Shown here piece by piece: positions 29,071 to 38,555 of a stretch of 40,603 nucleotides of DNA; position 1 is the first letter of the stretch; the number at the start of each line of letters is the position of its first letter. The stretch lies in the NCBI GenBank assembly GCA_022448005.1, contig JAKUTK010000045.1, positions 1-40,603 of the forward strand, written 5' to 3'. The position numbers and the translations under genes were made by a program. The notes under the pieces are model-generated. The model did no database searches and was not told the DNA's origin. It saw only the letters and a program-made list of their open reading frames with translations. This DNA is from Pseudomonas sp. (GTDB lineage Bacteria; Pseudomonadota; Gammaproteobacteria; Pseudomonadales; Pseudomonadaceae).

Positions 29071-30390
29071 CTACTGATAGCGATACAGCAGCATGGCGCC
29101 TGGCAATGCCCAGATCGCAAAGGCCCCGATCAGTCCCAGCGTGGCCGGCAGGATCAGCCACCATATTTTCGGCGACAAGGCCGTCATCGGGGCGCGCCAT
29201 TGCACAAGGGTCAGGCTGGCGGCGCAAATACTCGCCGCCAGCACCGCGCCGGCGATAACGTCGGTTGGCCAGTGAACCCCTAAGTAGACCCGCGACAGCG
29301 CGATTGCGGTGGCCGGCAGTGCGCCCAGTAGCACCCAGGCCAGGCGCAGGCGCGGCGGCTGTCCGCGACCGGCGAGAACGCCCAGCGTGAGAAAGAAGGC
29401 AAAAGCTGCCGAGCTATGACCGCTGGGGAAGCTGTAACTGTGCAGAGGTTCCAGCAGGATTTCCGGCCGGATCCTGCCGAATGTGGCTTTAAGCGCGCCG
29501 TTGGCCAGTGCGGTGCCCAGCAGCGTGAGAACGGCGAAAGCTGCCGCGCGTACCTGTTTAGTGATGATCAACAACAGGCTCAGCAATACGGCGGCCCACA
29601 ATTGGGTCTGAAAATCGCCGGCGCGTGTAACTACGACCATGAAGCGGTCGAACATCGGGCTGCGCTCGCCCTGAACGACCGTCATCAGCCCTTCATCGAA
29701 TTCCACCAGGTAGGGCCAGCCGATAAACAGGCCGATCAGAACGGCGGCGCTGAGGCCAGCCGCAAGCGGCGTGACCCAGCGCATTTGATGCAGGCTGCCA
29801 TGCACTACGCCGCCGACGAGCAGGAGCAACGCGGCGGTGACGAAGCCGGCCTCGCTCCAGAAACCCTCCGGTAAAGGCAGTCGCACGGCAGCTCCCGCTG
29901 CCCAGCCGGGCAGCAGATAAGCCATCGACCAGCCGGCCGCGGCGACCAGGCTGACCAAGAGAAAACGCCCGAACGGCATATCGAGCATGCCAGCGGTTAC
30001 CGGCAGCATGGGCCGCAGCGGGCCGATGAAGCGTCCAACAAGAAGGCTGGCGATGCCGTAACGCTCGAAGTACACCTCGGCGCGATTCAGCCATTCCGGA
30101 TGGTCGCGCAGGCCGCGGATGCTGCGAATATTCTGGTGGTAGCGTCGTCCCAGCCCGTACGACAGCAGATCGCCGAGCAGTCCGCCGGCGTAACCCAAAA
30201 GCAATGTCTCGCCGAGACTGAGTACGCCGCTGCCGGCGACTACCGCGATGGCGAATACCAGCACCGTGCCGGGCATCAGCAACCCCACGATGGCGAGGCA
30301 TTCGAGACAGGCGACGACAAACAGGCTAAGGCCAAGCCACTGAGGGTTTTCAGCTAGCCAACTGGAGAGTGCGGTGAGCCATTCCGGCAT
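29071..30390 (-). CDS. DedA-PAP2 fusion membrane protein
   Basis: A 439-residue polytopic membrane protein joining two families. The N-terminal 200 residues are DedA/SNARE-associated (E at residue 30 in ACLECLAIVG; GRFIGPLRPMLPVTAG near 120), a group tied to undecaprenyl-phosphate or phospholipid flipping. The C-terminal part (about 240-430) is a PAP2 phosphatase with all three motifs: KATFGRIRP, PSGHSSAAF and SRVYLGVHWPTD. Together they suggest a lipid-pyrophosphate phosphatase coupled to recycling across the membrane (inference). The ATG at 30390 has AAGGA about ten bases upstream. Similar fusions occur in other proteobacteria. The 260-bp gap to proA holds the proA promoter candidate and nothing else I can support. 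Confidence 0.88.
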   Translation of the reverse strand: MPEWLTALSSWLAENPQWLGLSLFVVACLECLAIVGLLMPGTVLVFAIAVVAGSGVLSLGETLLLGYAGGLLGDLLSYGLGRRYHQNIRSIRGLRDHPEWLNRAEVYFERYGIASLLVGRFIGPLRPMLPVTAGMLDMPFGRFLLVSLVAAAGWSMAYLLPGWAAGAAVRLPLPEGFWSEAGFVTAALLLLVGGVVHGSLHQMRWVTPLAAGLSAAVLIGLFIGWPYLVEFDEGLMTVVQGERSPMFDRFMVVVTRAGDFQTQLWAAVLLSLLLIITKQVRAAAFAVLTLLGTALANGALKATFGRIRPEILLEPLHSYSFPSGHSSAAFAFFLTLGVLAGRGQPPRLRLAWVLLGALPATAIALSRVYLGVHWPTDVIAGAVLAASICAASLTLVQWRAPMTALSPKIWWLILPATLGLIGAFAIWALPGAMLLYRYQ

Positions 30391-30587
30391 GGGTCTTTTT
30401 TCCTTGGTTCGAGACGCTTCGACCCGGCATCTGGCGCCCGGGTTTCAAACGCATGGGCATGATAGCGCTGGTGATTAGCTCGAGCGGAGACTGATCTCTC
30501 GGCGGGTATCCACCCGCTGGGGTAGCCATGAGCACGTGGTGGCGTGAGCTGCAGTCGGATGCTTTTCTGCCATTCGCCCGGCGCCGC

Positions 30588-30616
30588 TGTGCGTGAGGCG
30601 CGTGGGTGGCTATAAT
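30588..30616 (+). promoter_or_regulatory. possible sigma70 promoter of the proA-led cluster
   Basis: A perfect TATAAT at 30611-30616 lies 34 bp before the proA ATG. The -35 region (30588-30593) is a weak match. It would drive proA and possibly nadD onward. Confidence 0.4.
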
Positions 30617-30650
30617 CAGCCGCTTTCCCTTCAGTCAGGCCAGCCAGACC

Positions 30651-31916
30651 ATGACCGAGTCCGTACTCGACTACATGACCCGCCTCGGTCGCGCCGCGCG
30701 CGAGGCATCGCGCGTGCTAGCGCGTGCCACCACGGCGCAGAAGAACCGTGCCTTGCAGGCCGCTGCCACCGCGCTTGATGCGGCGCGCGAGGAGCTGGTT
30801 CGTGCCAATCGTGAGGACCTCGAGGCCGGGCGTGCCAATGGTCTGGACGAGGCGATGCTTGATCGTCTGGCGCTGACGCCGGCGCGTATCGACGACATGA
30901 TCGAGGGGCTGCGCCAGGTCGCGAGCCTGCCTGACCCCATCGGTGAGATCCGCGACATGCGCTACCTGCCATCCGGCATTCAGGTTGGCAAGATGCGCGT
31001 GCCGCTAGGCGTGGTTGGCATCATCTACGAGTCGCGCCCCAATGTGACCATCGATGCGGCCAGCCTGTGTCTCAAGTCAGGCAACGCCACGATTTTGCGA
31101 GGCGGCTCGGAAGCGATCCATTCGAACCAGGCAATCGCTCGCTGCATTCAGCTGGGCCTGGCCGAGGCCGAGCTGCCAGCTGCGGCGGTGCAGGTTGTCG
31201 AGACCACCGATCGCGCCGCCGTTGGGGCGTTGATCACCATGCCGGAGTACGTGGATGTGATCGTGCCACGCGGTGGCAAGGGGCTGATCGAGCGCATCAG
31301 CCGAGACGCCAAGGTGCCGGTGATCAAGCATCTGGACGGCATCTGCCACGTGTTCATCGATCAGGCGGCCGACGTCGACAAGGCCATCCGCATCGCCGAC
31401 AACGCCAAGACCCAGCGCTATGCGCCATGCAACACCATGGAAACCCTTCTGGTCCACGCGTCCATCGCTACCCGAGTGCTGCCACCGCTGGCGGCAATCT
31501 ATTGCGAAAAGGGCGTTGAACTGCGTGGCTGCCCGCGGACTCGCGAACTTCTGGGTAGTCACGTGTTGGCTGCCAGCGAAGAGGATTGGTCCACCGAATA
31601 CAACGCGCCGATCCTGTCGATTCGCATCGTCGATTCTCTGGATGAAGCCATCCAGCACATCAACCGCTACGGCTCGCAGCATACCGACGCGATCGTCACA
31701 GAAAACTTCACCGATGCTCGGCGCTTCATCACTGAGATCGATTCGGCCTCGGTGATGGTCAACGCCTCCACTCGTTTTGCCGACGGCTTCGAGTACGGGC
31801 TGGGGGCTGAGATCGGCATTTCCACCGATAAACTGCACGCCCGCGGTCCGGTCGGCCTGGAAGGCCTGACCAGTGAGAAGTACGTGGTATTCGGCGACGG
31901 CCACGTGCGTAGTTGA
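30651..31916 (+). CDS. proA: glutamate-5-semialdehyde dehydrogenase (gamma-glutamyl phosphate reductase)
   Basis: The second enzyme of proline synthesis, reducing gamma-glutamyl phosphate with NADPH in the cytoplasm; 421 residues, standard length. The catalytic Cys is in YAPCNTMET. Also visible are the conserved [14 protein letters not shown] near residue 120, [12 protein letters not shown], and [15 protein letters not shown] near the C-terminus, which is the ProA signature. I use ATG 30651, which gives MTESVLDYM as in relatives; the longer frame from 30606 starts at the candidate -10 and is unlikely. The stop overlaps the nadD ATG by one base. proB is not in this window. Confidence 0.97.
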   Translation: MTESVLDYMTRLGRAAREASRVLARATTAQKNRALQAAATALDAAREELVRANREDLEAGRANGLDEAMLDRLALTPARIDDMIEGLRQVASLPDPIGEIRDMRYLPSGIQVGKMRVPLGVVGIIYESRPNVTIDAASLCLKSGNATILRGGSEAIHSNQAIARCIQLGLAEAELPAAAVQVVETTDRAAVGALITMPEYVDVIVPRGGKGLIERISRDAKVPVIKHLDGICHVFIDQAADVDKAIRIADNAKTQRYAPCNTMETLLVHASIATRVLPPLAAIYCEKGVELRGCPRTRELLGSHVLAASEEDWSTEYNAPILSIRIVDSLDEAIQHINRYGSQHTDAIVTENFTDARRFITEIDSASVMVNASTRFADGFEYGLGAEIGISTDKLHARGPVGLEGLTSEKYVVFGDGHVRS

Positions 31917-32575
31917 TGAGGGAGACCGGCACCCCTCGGCGCATCGGCCTTCTCGGTGGCACCTTTGACCCGGTGCATATCGGGCATTTGCGCGGCGCTC
32001 TGGAAGTGTCCGAGATGGTTGGGCTTGATGAGGTTCGCCTGGTCCCCAACTTTCGTCCGCCGCACCGTGAGGCGCCGAACAGCTCCGCGCAGGATCGCTT
32101 GACCATGGTTCGGCTAGCGGTGCAGGACTTGCCTCCGCTAACCGTCGATGCGCGCGAGTTGGAGCGTGACAAACCGTCCTACACCCTCGATACGCTGGAG
32201 TCTTTGCGTGCCGAGCTGAACGATGACGATCAGATTTTTCTCATTGTGGGTTGGGATGCGTTTTGCGGACTTCCTTCGTGGCATCGCTGGGATGAGCTGC
32301 TCGATCACTGCCATATTCTGGTCATGCAACGGCCGGATGCCGACAGCGAACCGCCGGAAGCGCTGCGGGACTTGCTGGCGGCTCGCAGTGTGAATGACCC
32401 GCTGACCATTGTCGGCAGCAGTGGGCAAATTGCTTTCGTCTGGCAGGCCCCGCTAGGGGTGTCGGCAACACGTATTCGTCAATTTCTGGCCAGCGGCCGG
32501 TCTGTACGCTTTCTCGTACCGGACGCCGTACTGGCTTATATCAACGCGCACGGACTGTACCGGGCGTCGAACTGA
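31916..32575 (+). CDS. nadD: nicotinate-nucleotide adenylyltransferase NadD
   Basis: Makes deamido-NAD from nicotinate mononucleotide and ATP. The 219-residue product has the nucleotidyltransferase motif [11 protein letters not shown] at residues 14-24 and the C-terminal SATRIRQ, a variant of the family ISSTxxR. The ATG at 31916 shares its A with the last base of the proA stop (TGATG), so translation is likely coupled; a TTG one codon earlier is also possible. In gamma-proteobacteria nadD sits near rsfS, rlmH and the rod-shape genes, as it does here. It is generally essential. Confidence 0.96.
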   Translation: MRETGTPRRIGLLGGTFDPVHIGHLRGALEVSEMVGLDEVRLVPNFRPPHREAPNSSAQDRLTMVRLAVQDLPPLTVDARELERDKPSYTLDTLESLRAELNDDDQIFLIVGWDAFCGLPSWHRWDELLDHCHILVMQRPDADSEPPEALRDLLAARSVNDPLTIVGSSGQIAFVWQAPLGVSATRIRQFLASGRSVRFLVPDAVLAYINAHGLYRASN

Positions 32576-32589
32576 GGTTGTTTCACATT

Positions 32590-32949
32590 ATGCAAAATGA
32601 TTCTTTGGCCCAGCTGGCCGTTAGCGCCCTGGAAGATCTGAAAGGCTCGGACATCACGACCATCGATGTCCGTGGCAAGACCAGCGTTACCGACTTCATG
32701 GTGATCGCCAGCGGCACCTCCAGCCGTCACGTGAAATCACTGGCCGAGAATGTGCTCGAGAAGGTCAAGGAGCAGGGCGTGCGCCCTCTGGGCAGCGAAG
32801 GCCTGGATGGCGGTGAGTGGGCGTTGCTCGATCTGGGCGATGTGGTTGTGCATGTGATGCAAGTGCCTATTCGTCAGTTCTATGACCTTGAGCGCCTCTG
32901 GCAGGGCGCCGAACAGAGCCGAGCGCAGCACGCGGGCGAGCAGGAATAG
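32590..32949 (+). CDS. rsfS: ribosome silencing factor RsfS
   Basis: A 119-residue protein that binds ribosomal protein L14 on the 50S subunit and blocks subunit joining in stationary phase or starvation. Family features are present: [17 protein letters not shown] near residue 17, [16 protein letters not shown] near 37, [19 protein letters not shown] and FYDLERLW near 100. The ATG at 32590 has GAGG upstream at a rather long spacing of 12; a TTG at 32578 would place the Shine-Dalgarno sequence directly against the start. rlmH follows after 7 bp, and the pair is conserved. Confidence 0.95.
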   Translation: MQNDSLAQLAVSALEDLKGSDITTIDVRGKTSVTDFMVIASGTSSRHVKSLAENVLEKVKEQGVRPLGSEGLDGGEWALLDLGDVVVHVMQVPIRQFYDLERLWQGAEQSRAQHAGEQE

Positions 32950-32956
32950 TCGATCC

Positions 32957-33424
32957 GTGCGGATCAAGCTGATTGCGGTGGGCTCGAAGATGCCGCGCTG
33001 GGTGGAGGACGGTTGGCACGAGTATGCCAAGCGTCTGCCCTCCGAGCTGCCTCTGGAGCTCCATGAAATATCGCTAAACACACGCGGCAAGAATGCCGAC
33101 GTGGCGCGGTTGATTCGCCAGGAAGGCGAGGCCATGCTGGCGAAGGTGCAACCCGGGGAACGCATCGTCACCCTTGAAGTGACGGGTCGGCCCTGGAGTA
33201 CCGAGCAGCTGGCTGGCGAGCTGGAGCGTTGGCGGCTCGATGCGCGCAACGTCAATCTCATGGTGGGTGGGCCTGAGGGTCTGGCCCCAGAGGTGTGCGC
33301 CCGCAGCGAGCAGCGCTGGTCGTTGTCACCGCTGACGTTGCCCCACCCGCTGGTTCGTATTCTCATCGGCGAACAAATCTATCGGGCCTGGACATTGCTG
33401 TCGGGTCACCCTTACCACAAGTAG
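32957..33424 (+). CDS. rlmH: 23S rRNA pseudouridine-1915 N3-methyltransferase RlmH
   Basis: A SPOUT-class methyltransferase of 155 residues, the same length as E. coli RlmH, which methylates pseudouridine 1915 in helix 69 of 23S rRNA on assembled 70S ribosomes. The C-terminal trefoil-knot region shows [11 protein letters not shown], followed by [23 protein letters not shown] (in part: [17 protein letters not shown]) and the terminal HPYHK. The start is GTG 32957, giving [10 protein letters not shown] as expected, with AGGAA ten bases upstream; the frame is open further 5' inside rsfS, but that is not conserved sequence. Confidence 0.96.
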   Translation: MRIKLIAVGSKMPRWVEDGWHEYAKRLPSELPLELHEISLNTRGKNADVARLIRQEGEAMLAKVQPGERIVTLEVTGRPWSTEQLAGELERWRLDARNVNLMVGGPEGLAPEVCARSEQRWSLSPLTLPHPLVRILIGEQIYRAWTLLSGHPYHK

Positions 33425-33440
33425 TTCAGCCCAACCGAAG

Positions 33441-35330
33441 ATGTCCCAGCCGATCCCCCTCAAGGACCATGAAAAAGACGCCCGTCTCGTGCGTCAGCGC
33501 GTGCTTGTGGGCGGGGCGTTAGTGGTGCTGCTGATCGGCGTGTTGATTGCGCGCCTGTATTATCTGCAAGTGGTGCAATACCAGCATCACTCCACGCTCT
33601 CGGAAAACAACCGCGTTCATGTGCAGCCCATTCCGCCCAATCGGGGCCTGATCTTCGATCGGGCCGGCAAGATCATTGCCGACAATCGCCCGAGCTTCAG
33701 CCTGACCGTGACGCGTGAGCGCGCCGAAGACTGGCGCAAGACGCTGGACACCGTGGTTGAGGTGCTGGAGCTGTCCAGTGAAGAGCGCGAGCTGTTCGAG
33801 AAGCGTGTACTGCAAGGGCGGCGGCCATTCGAGCCGGTGCCGATCATGTACGAGCTCTCCGAGGAGCAGATTGCTCGCATTGCCGTAGATCAGTTCCGTC
33901 TGCCGGGCGTTGAGGTCGCTGCCCAGCTGGTGCGGCATTACCCAGAGGGTGAGCACTTCGCTCATTCGGTCGGATATGTCGGCCGGATCAATGAGGCGGA
34001 GCTCAAGCAGCTCGACCCGGTCAACTACAGCGGTACTCACCATATCGGCAAGACGGGCATCGAGCGCTTCTATGAAGACTCATTGCATGGCCAGGTGGGC
34101 TACGAGGAGGTCGAGACAAACGCGCGTGGGCGAGTGCTGCGGGTGCTCAAGCGCACCGATCCGATACCGGGCAAGGACATCACTCTGACCCTCGATCTGG
34201 AACTTCAGCAAGCGGCCGAGGCTGCGCTGGCCGGACGTCGCGGCGCCATCGTCGCGCTGCAACCGTCGACTGGCGAGGTGCTGGCGATGGTCAGCCAGCC
34301 GAGCTTCGACCCCAACTTGTTCGTTACCGGAATCAGTTTCAAGGCGTATGGCGAGCTTCGTGATTCCATAGATCGCCCGTTGTTCAACCGTGTCCTGCGC
34401 GGGCTCTACCCGCCGGGGTCGACGATCAAGCCGATGATGGCGGTGGCTGGCCTGGATGCCGGTGTGGTGACCGAGAACAGTCGCGTGTTCGACCCAGGCT
34501 TCTTTCAGTTGCCCAACGTCAAGCACAAGTACCGCAACTGGAATCGCGGCGGTGACGGCTGGGTGGATCTGGAAACCGCGATCATGCGGTCCAACGACAC
34601 CTACTTTTATGACCTCGCCCACAAGATGGGCATCGACCGCATGCATGACTACATGAGCCGCTTCGGTCTTGGCCAGCGCGTGGCGCTGGACATGTTCGAG
34701 GAAACTGCCGGCCTGATGCCGTCGCGAGACTGGAAGCGTGGCCGTTACCGGCAGGCCTGGTACCCGGGCGAGACGGTCATTCTCGGCATCGGTCAGGGCT
34801 ACATGCAGACCACGCCCTTGCAGCTGGCCCAGGCGACCGCGTTGATGGCGACTCACGGCAAGTGGATCAGACCGCACCTGGCGAAAAGCATCGAAGGCGA
34901 AATGCCTGTCGACCCGGAACCGATGCCTGACATTCAACTCCGCGACCCCGATTACTGGGACGCTTCCATCAATGGAATGGTGAAGGTGCTGCACGGCGCC
35001 CGCGGCACGGCAAAGAAAGTGGGCGACACTGCCGCCTACCTTATCGCCGGCAAGAGCGGTACGGCGCAGGTCGTGGCCATCAAACAGGGCGAAAAGTACG
35101 ACAGCGGCAAACTCGCTGAACGCCATCGCGATCACGCCTTGTTTGTCGCCTTCGCACCTGTGCATGACCCGCAGATTGCGGTGGCTGTCATGGTCGAGAA
35201 CGGCGAGTCCGGCTCTGGCGTCGCGGCGCCAGTGGCCAAGCAGGTCATGGATGCATGGCTACTCAACGAGGCGGGCGAGTTGAAGGCCGAGTACGCCCCG
35301 CCCCTGACGGCAGAGAGGCCCAAACCGTGA
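33441..35330 (+). CDS. mrdA: penicillin-binding protein 2 (elongasome transpeptidase)
   Basis: The class B PBP that cross-links peptidoglycan during cell elongation in partnership with RodA (pbpA in Pseudomonas naming). The 629-residue protein has one N-terminal membrane helix (about 21-42), a pedestal domain with the RGLIFDRAGKIIADNRPSF stretch (in part), and the transpeptidase domain. Active-site motifs: SxxK at Ser327-Thr-Ile-Lys330 (PPGSTIKP), SxN-type Ser384-Asn-Asp386, and KSGT at 538-541. The Asp in the third position of the second motif is usual for PBP2. The GTG of rodA overlaps its stop (GTGA). It is the target of mecillinam. Confidence 0.97.
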   Translation: MSQPIPLKDHEKDARLVRQRVLVGGALVVLLIGVLIARLYYLQVVQYQHHSTLSENNRVHVQPIPPNRGLIFDRAGKIIADNRPSFSLTVTRERAEDWRKTLDTVVEVLELSSEERELFEKRVLQGRRPFEPVPIMYELSEEQIARIAVDQFRLPGVEVAAQLVRHYPEGEHFAHSVGYVGRINEAELKQLDPVNYSGTHHIGKTGIERFYEDSLHGQVGYEEVETNARGRVLRVLKRTDPIPGKDITLTLDLELQQAAEAALAGRRGAIVALQPSTGEVLAMVSQPSFDPNLFVTGISFKAYGELRDSIDRPLFNRVLRGLYPPGSTIKPMMAVAGLDAGVVTENSRVFDPGFFQLPNVKHKYRNWNRGGDGWVDLETAIMRSNDTYFYDLAHKMGIDRMHDYMSRFGLGQRVALDMFEETAGLMPSRDWKRGRYRQAWYPGETVILGIGQGYMQTTPLQLAQATALMATHGKWIRPHLAKSIEGEMPVDPEPMPDIQLRDPDYWDASINGMVKVLHGARGTAKKVGDTAAYLIAGKSGTAQVVAIKQGEKYDSGKLAERHRDHALFVAFAPVHDPQIAVAVMVENGESGSGVAAPVAKQVMDAWLLNEAGELKAEYAPPLTAERPKP

Positions 35331-36472
35331 GCGGAACATTTGACCGCACGCTTTCAACTACCGATGTGATGCGTCGCCGGGCGTCACTGTTACAGCGCAT
35401 GCATATCGACGGGGTGCTGCTCCTGTTGCTGCTGATGCTGGCGGCCGGAAGCCTGTTCGTCCTTTATTCCGCCGGCGGCAAGAATGTTGATCTGCTGATC
35501 AAACAGGCGACTTCCTACGGCTTCGGCCTGGGCGCCATGCTGGTCATAGCACAGTTGGAACCAAGATTCATGGCGCGCTGGGTGCCGGCGGGCTATTTGG
35601 CGGTCGTCGCATTGCTGGTGGCGGTGGAGTTCGTCGGTTACACCGCAATGGGGGCGACCCGCTGGATCAATATCCCCGGGGTTATTCGCTTCCAGCCGTC
35701 CGAGTTCATGAAGATCATCATGCCGATGACCATCGCCTGGTATCTGTCCGCGCGTGCCTTGCCGCCGGGTATCAAGCACACCATGGTCAGTCTGGGCCTG
35801 ATCCTCACGCCCTTCGTATTGATCCTCAAGCAGCCGGACCTGGGCACTTCGTTGCTGGTACTGGTCTCCGGTGCTTTCGTGCTGTTCATCGCCGGGCTGC
35901 GCTGGCGCTGGATCATGAGCGCGATCGCGGCGCTGGTGCCGATTGCGGTGGCCATGTGGTATTTCGTGCTGCACAAATACCAGAAACAGCGCGTACATAC
36001 ATTCCTCGATCCGGAAAGCGACCCGCTGGGAACCGGCTGGAACATCATCCAGTCGAAGGCCGCGATTGGTTCAGGCGGCGTGTTTGGCAAGGGTTGGTTG
36101 CTGGGTACCCAGTCACACCTGGATTTTTTGCCCGAAAGCCATACGGACTTTATCATTGCGGTTCTGGCTGAAGAGTTCGGCCTGGTGGGCGTCTGCCTTC
36201 TGCTGCTGCTGTACTTGCTGCTGATTGCGCGTGGCCTGGTCATCACCGTTCAGGCGCAAACGCTGTTTGGCAAGTTGCTGGCCGGTGCGCTGACGATGAC
36301 CTTCTTCGTTTACGTATTCATCAACATCGGCATGGTCAGTGGTCTGTTGCCGGTGGTAGGGGTGCCGTTGCCCTTCATCAGTTTTGGTGGCACTTCATTG
36401 GTAACCCTGCTATCAGGGTTCGGGGTTTTGATGTCGATCCACACCCATCGCAAGTGGATCGCACAGGTTTGA
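35327..36472 (+). CDS. rodA: rod-shape peptidoglycan glycosyltransferase RodA
   Basis: The SEDS-family glycosyltransferase that polymerises lipid II during elongation together with PBP2. The 381-residue product has about ten membrane helices. SEDS hallmarks include QPSEFMKI near residue 125, LKQPDLGTSLLV near 168 with the conserved Asp, LPESHTDFI near 268 and GVPLPFISFGGTS near 346. I take the GTG at 35327, which overlaps the mrdA stop; a downstream ATG at 35369 would remove only a polar N-terminal stretch and cannot be excluded. SltB1 follows within 6 bp. Confidence 0.96.
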   Translation: MSGTFDRTLSTTDVMRRRASLLQRMHIDGVLLLLLLMLAAGSLFVLYSAGGKNVDLLIKQATSYGFGLGAMLVIAQLEPRFMARWVPAGYLAVVALLVAVEFVGYTAMGATRWINIPGVIRFQPSEFMKIIMPMTIAWYLSARALPPGIKHTMVSLGLILTPFVLILKQPDLGTSLLVLVSGAFVLFIAGLRWRWIMSAIAALVPIAVAMWYFVLHKYQKQRVHTFLDPESDPLGTGWNIIQSKAAIGSGGVFGKGWLLGTQSHLDFLPESHTDFIIAVLAEEFGLVGVCLLLLLYLLLIARGLVITVQAQTLFGKLLAGALTMTFFVYVFINIGMVSGLLPVVGVPLPFISFGGTSLVTLLSGFGVLMSIHTHRKWIAQV

Positions 36473-36477
36473 CTAGA

Positions 36478-37503
36478 GTGAATTTCTTGGATCGATTACG
36501 GCGTGGCTGGTTGACACGAGCGCTCTGCGGAGCGGGTCTTTTCGCGGCGTTCGGAAACTCTCCGGCGGTTTTTGCGGCAGATTATCAGGGCGAAAAGGTC
36601 GCCGATTTCGTGCGCGAGATGACTCAGGATTACGGGTTTGCCAGTGAGCAGGTGGCCGAAGTGCTGGCGCAGGCAGAGCGCAAGCAGGTGATCCTCGATG
36701 CTATCTCCCGACCGGCCGAGCGCGTCAAAACGTGGAAAGAGTATCGGCCGATCTTCATGACCGATTCGCGGATTGCCCAAGGCGTGGACTTCTGGCGCGA
36801 GAATGAGGCGACGCTGGCGCGCGCCGAGCAGGAATTCGGTGTGCCGGCACAGGTGATCGTCGCCATCATCGGCGTTGAAACCTTCTACGGTCGCAACACG
36901 GGCAACTACCGGGTCATAGATGCTTTGTCGACCCTGGGCTTCGACTACCCGCCGCGCCAGCCATTCTTCCGCCAACAGCTCAAAGAGTTCCTCTTGCTGG
37001 CCCGTGAAGAGCAAGTCGACCCTCTCACGCTGACCGGTTCCTACGCCGGTGCCATGGGGCTGCCGCAATTCATGCCGAGCAGCTTTCGCGCCTATGCGGT
37101 GGACTTCGATGCAGACGGTCGCATCGATATCTGGAAGAACCCAGTCGATGCCATTGGCAGCGCCGCCAACTATTTCAAACAGCATGGTTGGACCGCCGGC
37201 GCGCCAGTTGTAGCGCGGGCTACGGTCAACGGTGAGCGGCATGGCGAAGGTCTGACCGAAGGACTTGAGCCAGTGAAGAATGCCGCGGAATTGCGAGAGC
37301 TGGGTTGGCAGTGGCCGGCCGAAACGAAGATGCCCGACGACACTGCGGTAACGGCCTTTCGCCTGGAGGGTGCCGACGGCGACGAGTACTGGGTCGGCTT
37401 GCCCAACTTCTATGTCATCACCCGTTATAACCGCAGCGTCATGTACGCCATGGCAGTCCATCAGCTCTCCGAGCAGCTGGTCCAGGCGCGGGGTGCGCAA
37501 TGA
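36478..37503 (+). CDS. sltB1: soluble lytic transglycosylase B (family 3)
   Basis: A 341-residue periplasmic murein lytic transglycosylase of the MltB family, which cleaves glycan strands to 1,6-anhydro ends. The catalytic Glu is Glu134 in IIGVETFYGRNTGNY. The family segments GAMGLPQFMPSSF and NPVDAIGSAANYFKQHGW follow. It has a signal peptide cleaved near AVFA (about residue 33) but no lipobox (its Cys follows Leu), which is why I prefer the soluble SltB1 name used for P. aeruginosa PA4001 over lipoprotein MltB. The start is GTG 36478; a TTG at 36469 is the alternative. The stop overlaps rlpA (ATGA). Confidence 0.9.
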   Translation: MNFLDRLRRGWLTRALCGAGLFAAFGNSPAVFAADYQGEKVADFVREMTQDYGFASEQVAEVLAQAERKQVILDAISRPAERVKTWKEYRPIFMTDSRIAQGVDFWRENEATLARAEQEFGVPAQVIVAIIGVETFYGRNTGNYRVIDALSTLGFDYPPRQPFFRQQLKEFLLLAREEQVDPLTLTGSYAGAMGLPQFMPSSFRAYAVDFDADGRIDIWKNPVDAIGSAANYFKQHGWTAGAPVVARATVNGERHGEGLTEGLEPVKNAAELRELGWQWPAETKMPDDTAVTAFRLEGADGDEYWVGLPNFYVITRYNRSVMYAMAVHQLSEQLVQARGAQ

Positions 37504-38483
37504 CCGCTCGTTTGCTGGCGGTAGCGGCCTTCGCTGTGCTGGTAGTCGGATGTTCGTCGGCGCCGACACCGTCGCCGGCCCCCGCGAAAAGCGCAGGCAT
37601 CAGCGGGCCGGGTGACTACTCACGGCCGCACAAGGACGGAGCACCGTGGTGGGATGTCGACGTCTCCAGCATTCCAGACGCAACGCCAACGCCGCACAAC
37701 GGCCCGTTCAAGGCCAATCCCTACACCGTGCTTGGCAAAACTTATTACCCGATTGGTGATGGGCGCAATTATCGGGCGACCGGAACGGCATCCTGGTACG
37801 GCACCAAGTTTCATGGTCAGCCGACCGCCAACGGCGAAAAGTACGATCTGTACGGCATGAGCGCCGCGCATAAGACGCTACCGCTGCCCAGCTATGTGCG
37901 GGTCACCAATCTCGACAACGGCAAGGCCGTGGTGCTTCGAGTCAACGATCGCGGCCCGTTCTACTCGGATCGAATCATCGACTTGTCTTTTGCTGCGGCG
38001 AAGAAACTGGGCTATGCGGAAACCGGGACCGCGCGGGTCAAGGTCGAAGGCATCGATCCGGAGCAGTGGTGGGCCGAGCGTGGCAGGCCAGCGCCTATGG
38101 TACTGGCCCAGCCTCAACGGGTTGCAAAGCCTTCAGTTGCTGCGCTGGCGCAACCTGTCGAGCAATACACGCCGCCACCGGCGCAGCATGCTGGCGCAAC
38201 CGTGCCAGTTGAGGTTGCCAATGACACCACGCTAGACGTATCTGGGGCGAGGGTTTACCTGCAGGTCGGCGCGTTCGCCAACCCTGATGCCGCTCAGTTG
38301 CTGCGTGACAAGCTCAGCAGCATGACCGGTGCGCCGGTGTTCGTAAGTTCGGTTGTCCATCAGCAGCAGATCTTGCACCGGGTACGCCTGGGACCCATTG
38401 ATTCCCCCGATGAAGCTGCGCAGCTCGAACAGAGCGTTCGCCTTGCCAATCTGGGAAACCCGCGGCGAGTAACCGGCGATTAA
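37500..38483 (+). CDS. rlpA: RlpA, septal lytic transglycosylase lipoprotein with SPOR domain
   Basis: A 327-residue outer-membrane lipoprotein (lipobox VVGC, lipidated Cys18, Ser at +2) that in P. aeruginosa cleaves denuded glycan strands at septa. The double-psi beta-barrel domain (about 93-190) starts at ATGTASWYG and holds the expected catalytic residues Glu113 (ANGEKYD) and Asp150 (VNDRGPF), with His124 in SAAHKTLPLP. A Pro/Gln/Ala-rich linker leads to a C-terminal SPOR domain (about 252-325; VYLQVGAF) that binds denuded peptidoglycan. It is translationally coupled to sltB1, consistent with joint action on glycan. A 72-bp gap separates it from dacC. Confidence 0.95.
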   Translation: MTARLLAVAAFAVLVVGCSSAPTPSPAPAKSAGISGPGDYSRPHKDGAPWWDVDVSSIPDATPTPHNGPFKANPYTVLGKTYYPIGDGRNYRATGTASWYGTKFHGQPTANGEKYDLYGMSAAHKTLPLPSYVRVTNLDNGKAVVLRVNDRGPFYSDRIIDLSFAAAKKLGYAETGTARVKVEGIDPEQWWAERGRPAPMVLAQPQRVAKPSVAALAQPVEQYTPPPAQHAGATVPVEVANDTTLDVSGARVYLQVGAFANPDAAQLLRDKLSSMTGAPVFVSSVVHQQQILHRVRLGPIDSPDEAAQLEQSVRLANLGNPRRVTGD

Positions 38484-38555
38484 AGCTGTACGTCGTTGAT
38501 AGATACACCACGCTGACCTGTACCGTTTTTGCCACACCACCTTTCTGAGAGCGCA

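Noticed and set aside
34080-35165. 361-residue minus-strand ORF inside mrdA
   Set aside because: Antisense to the transpeptidase domain of PBP2; His/Arg-rich composition with no recognisable motif.
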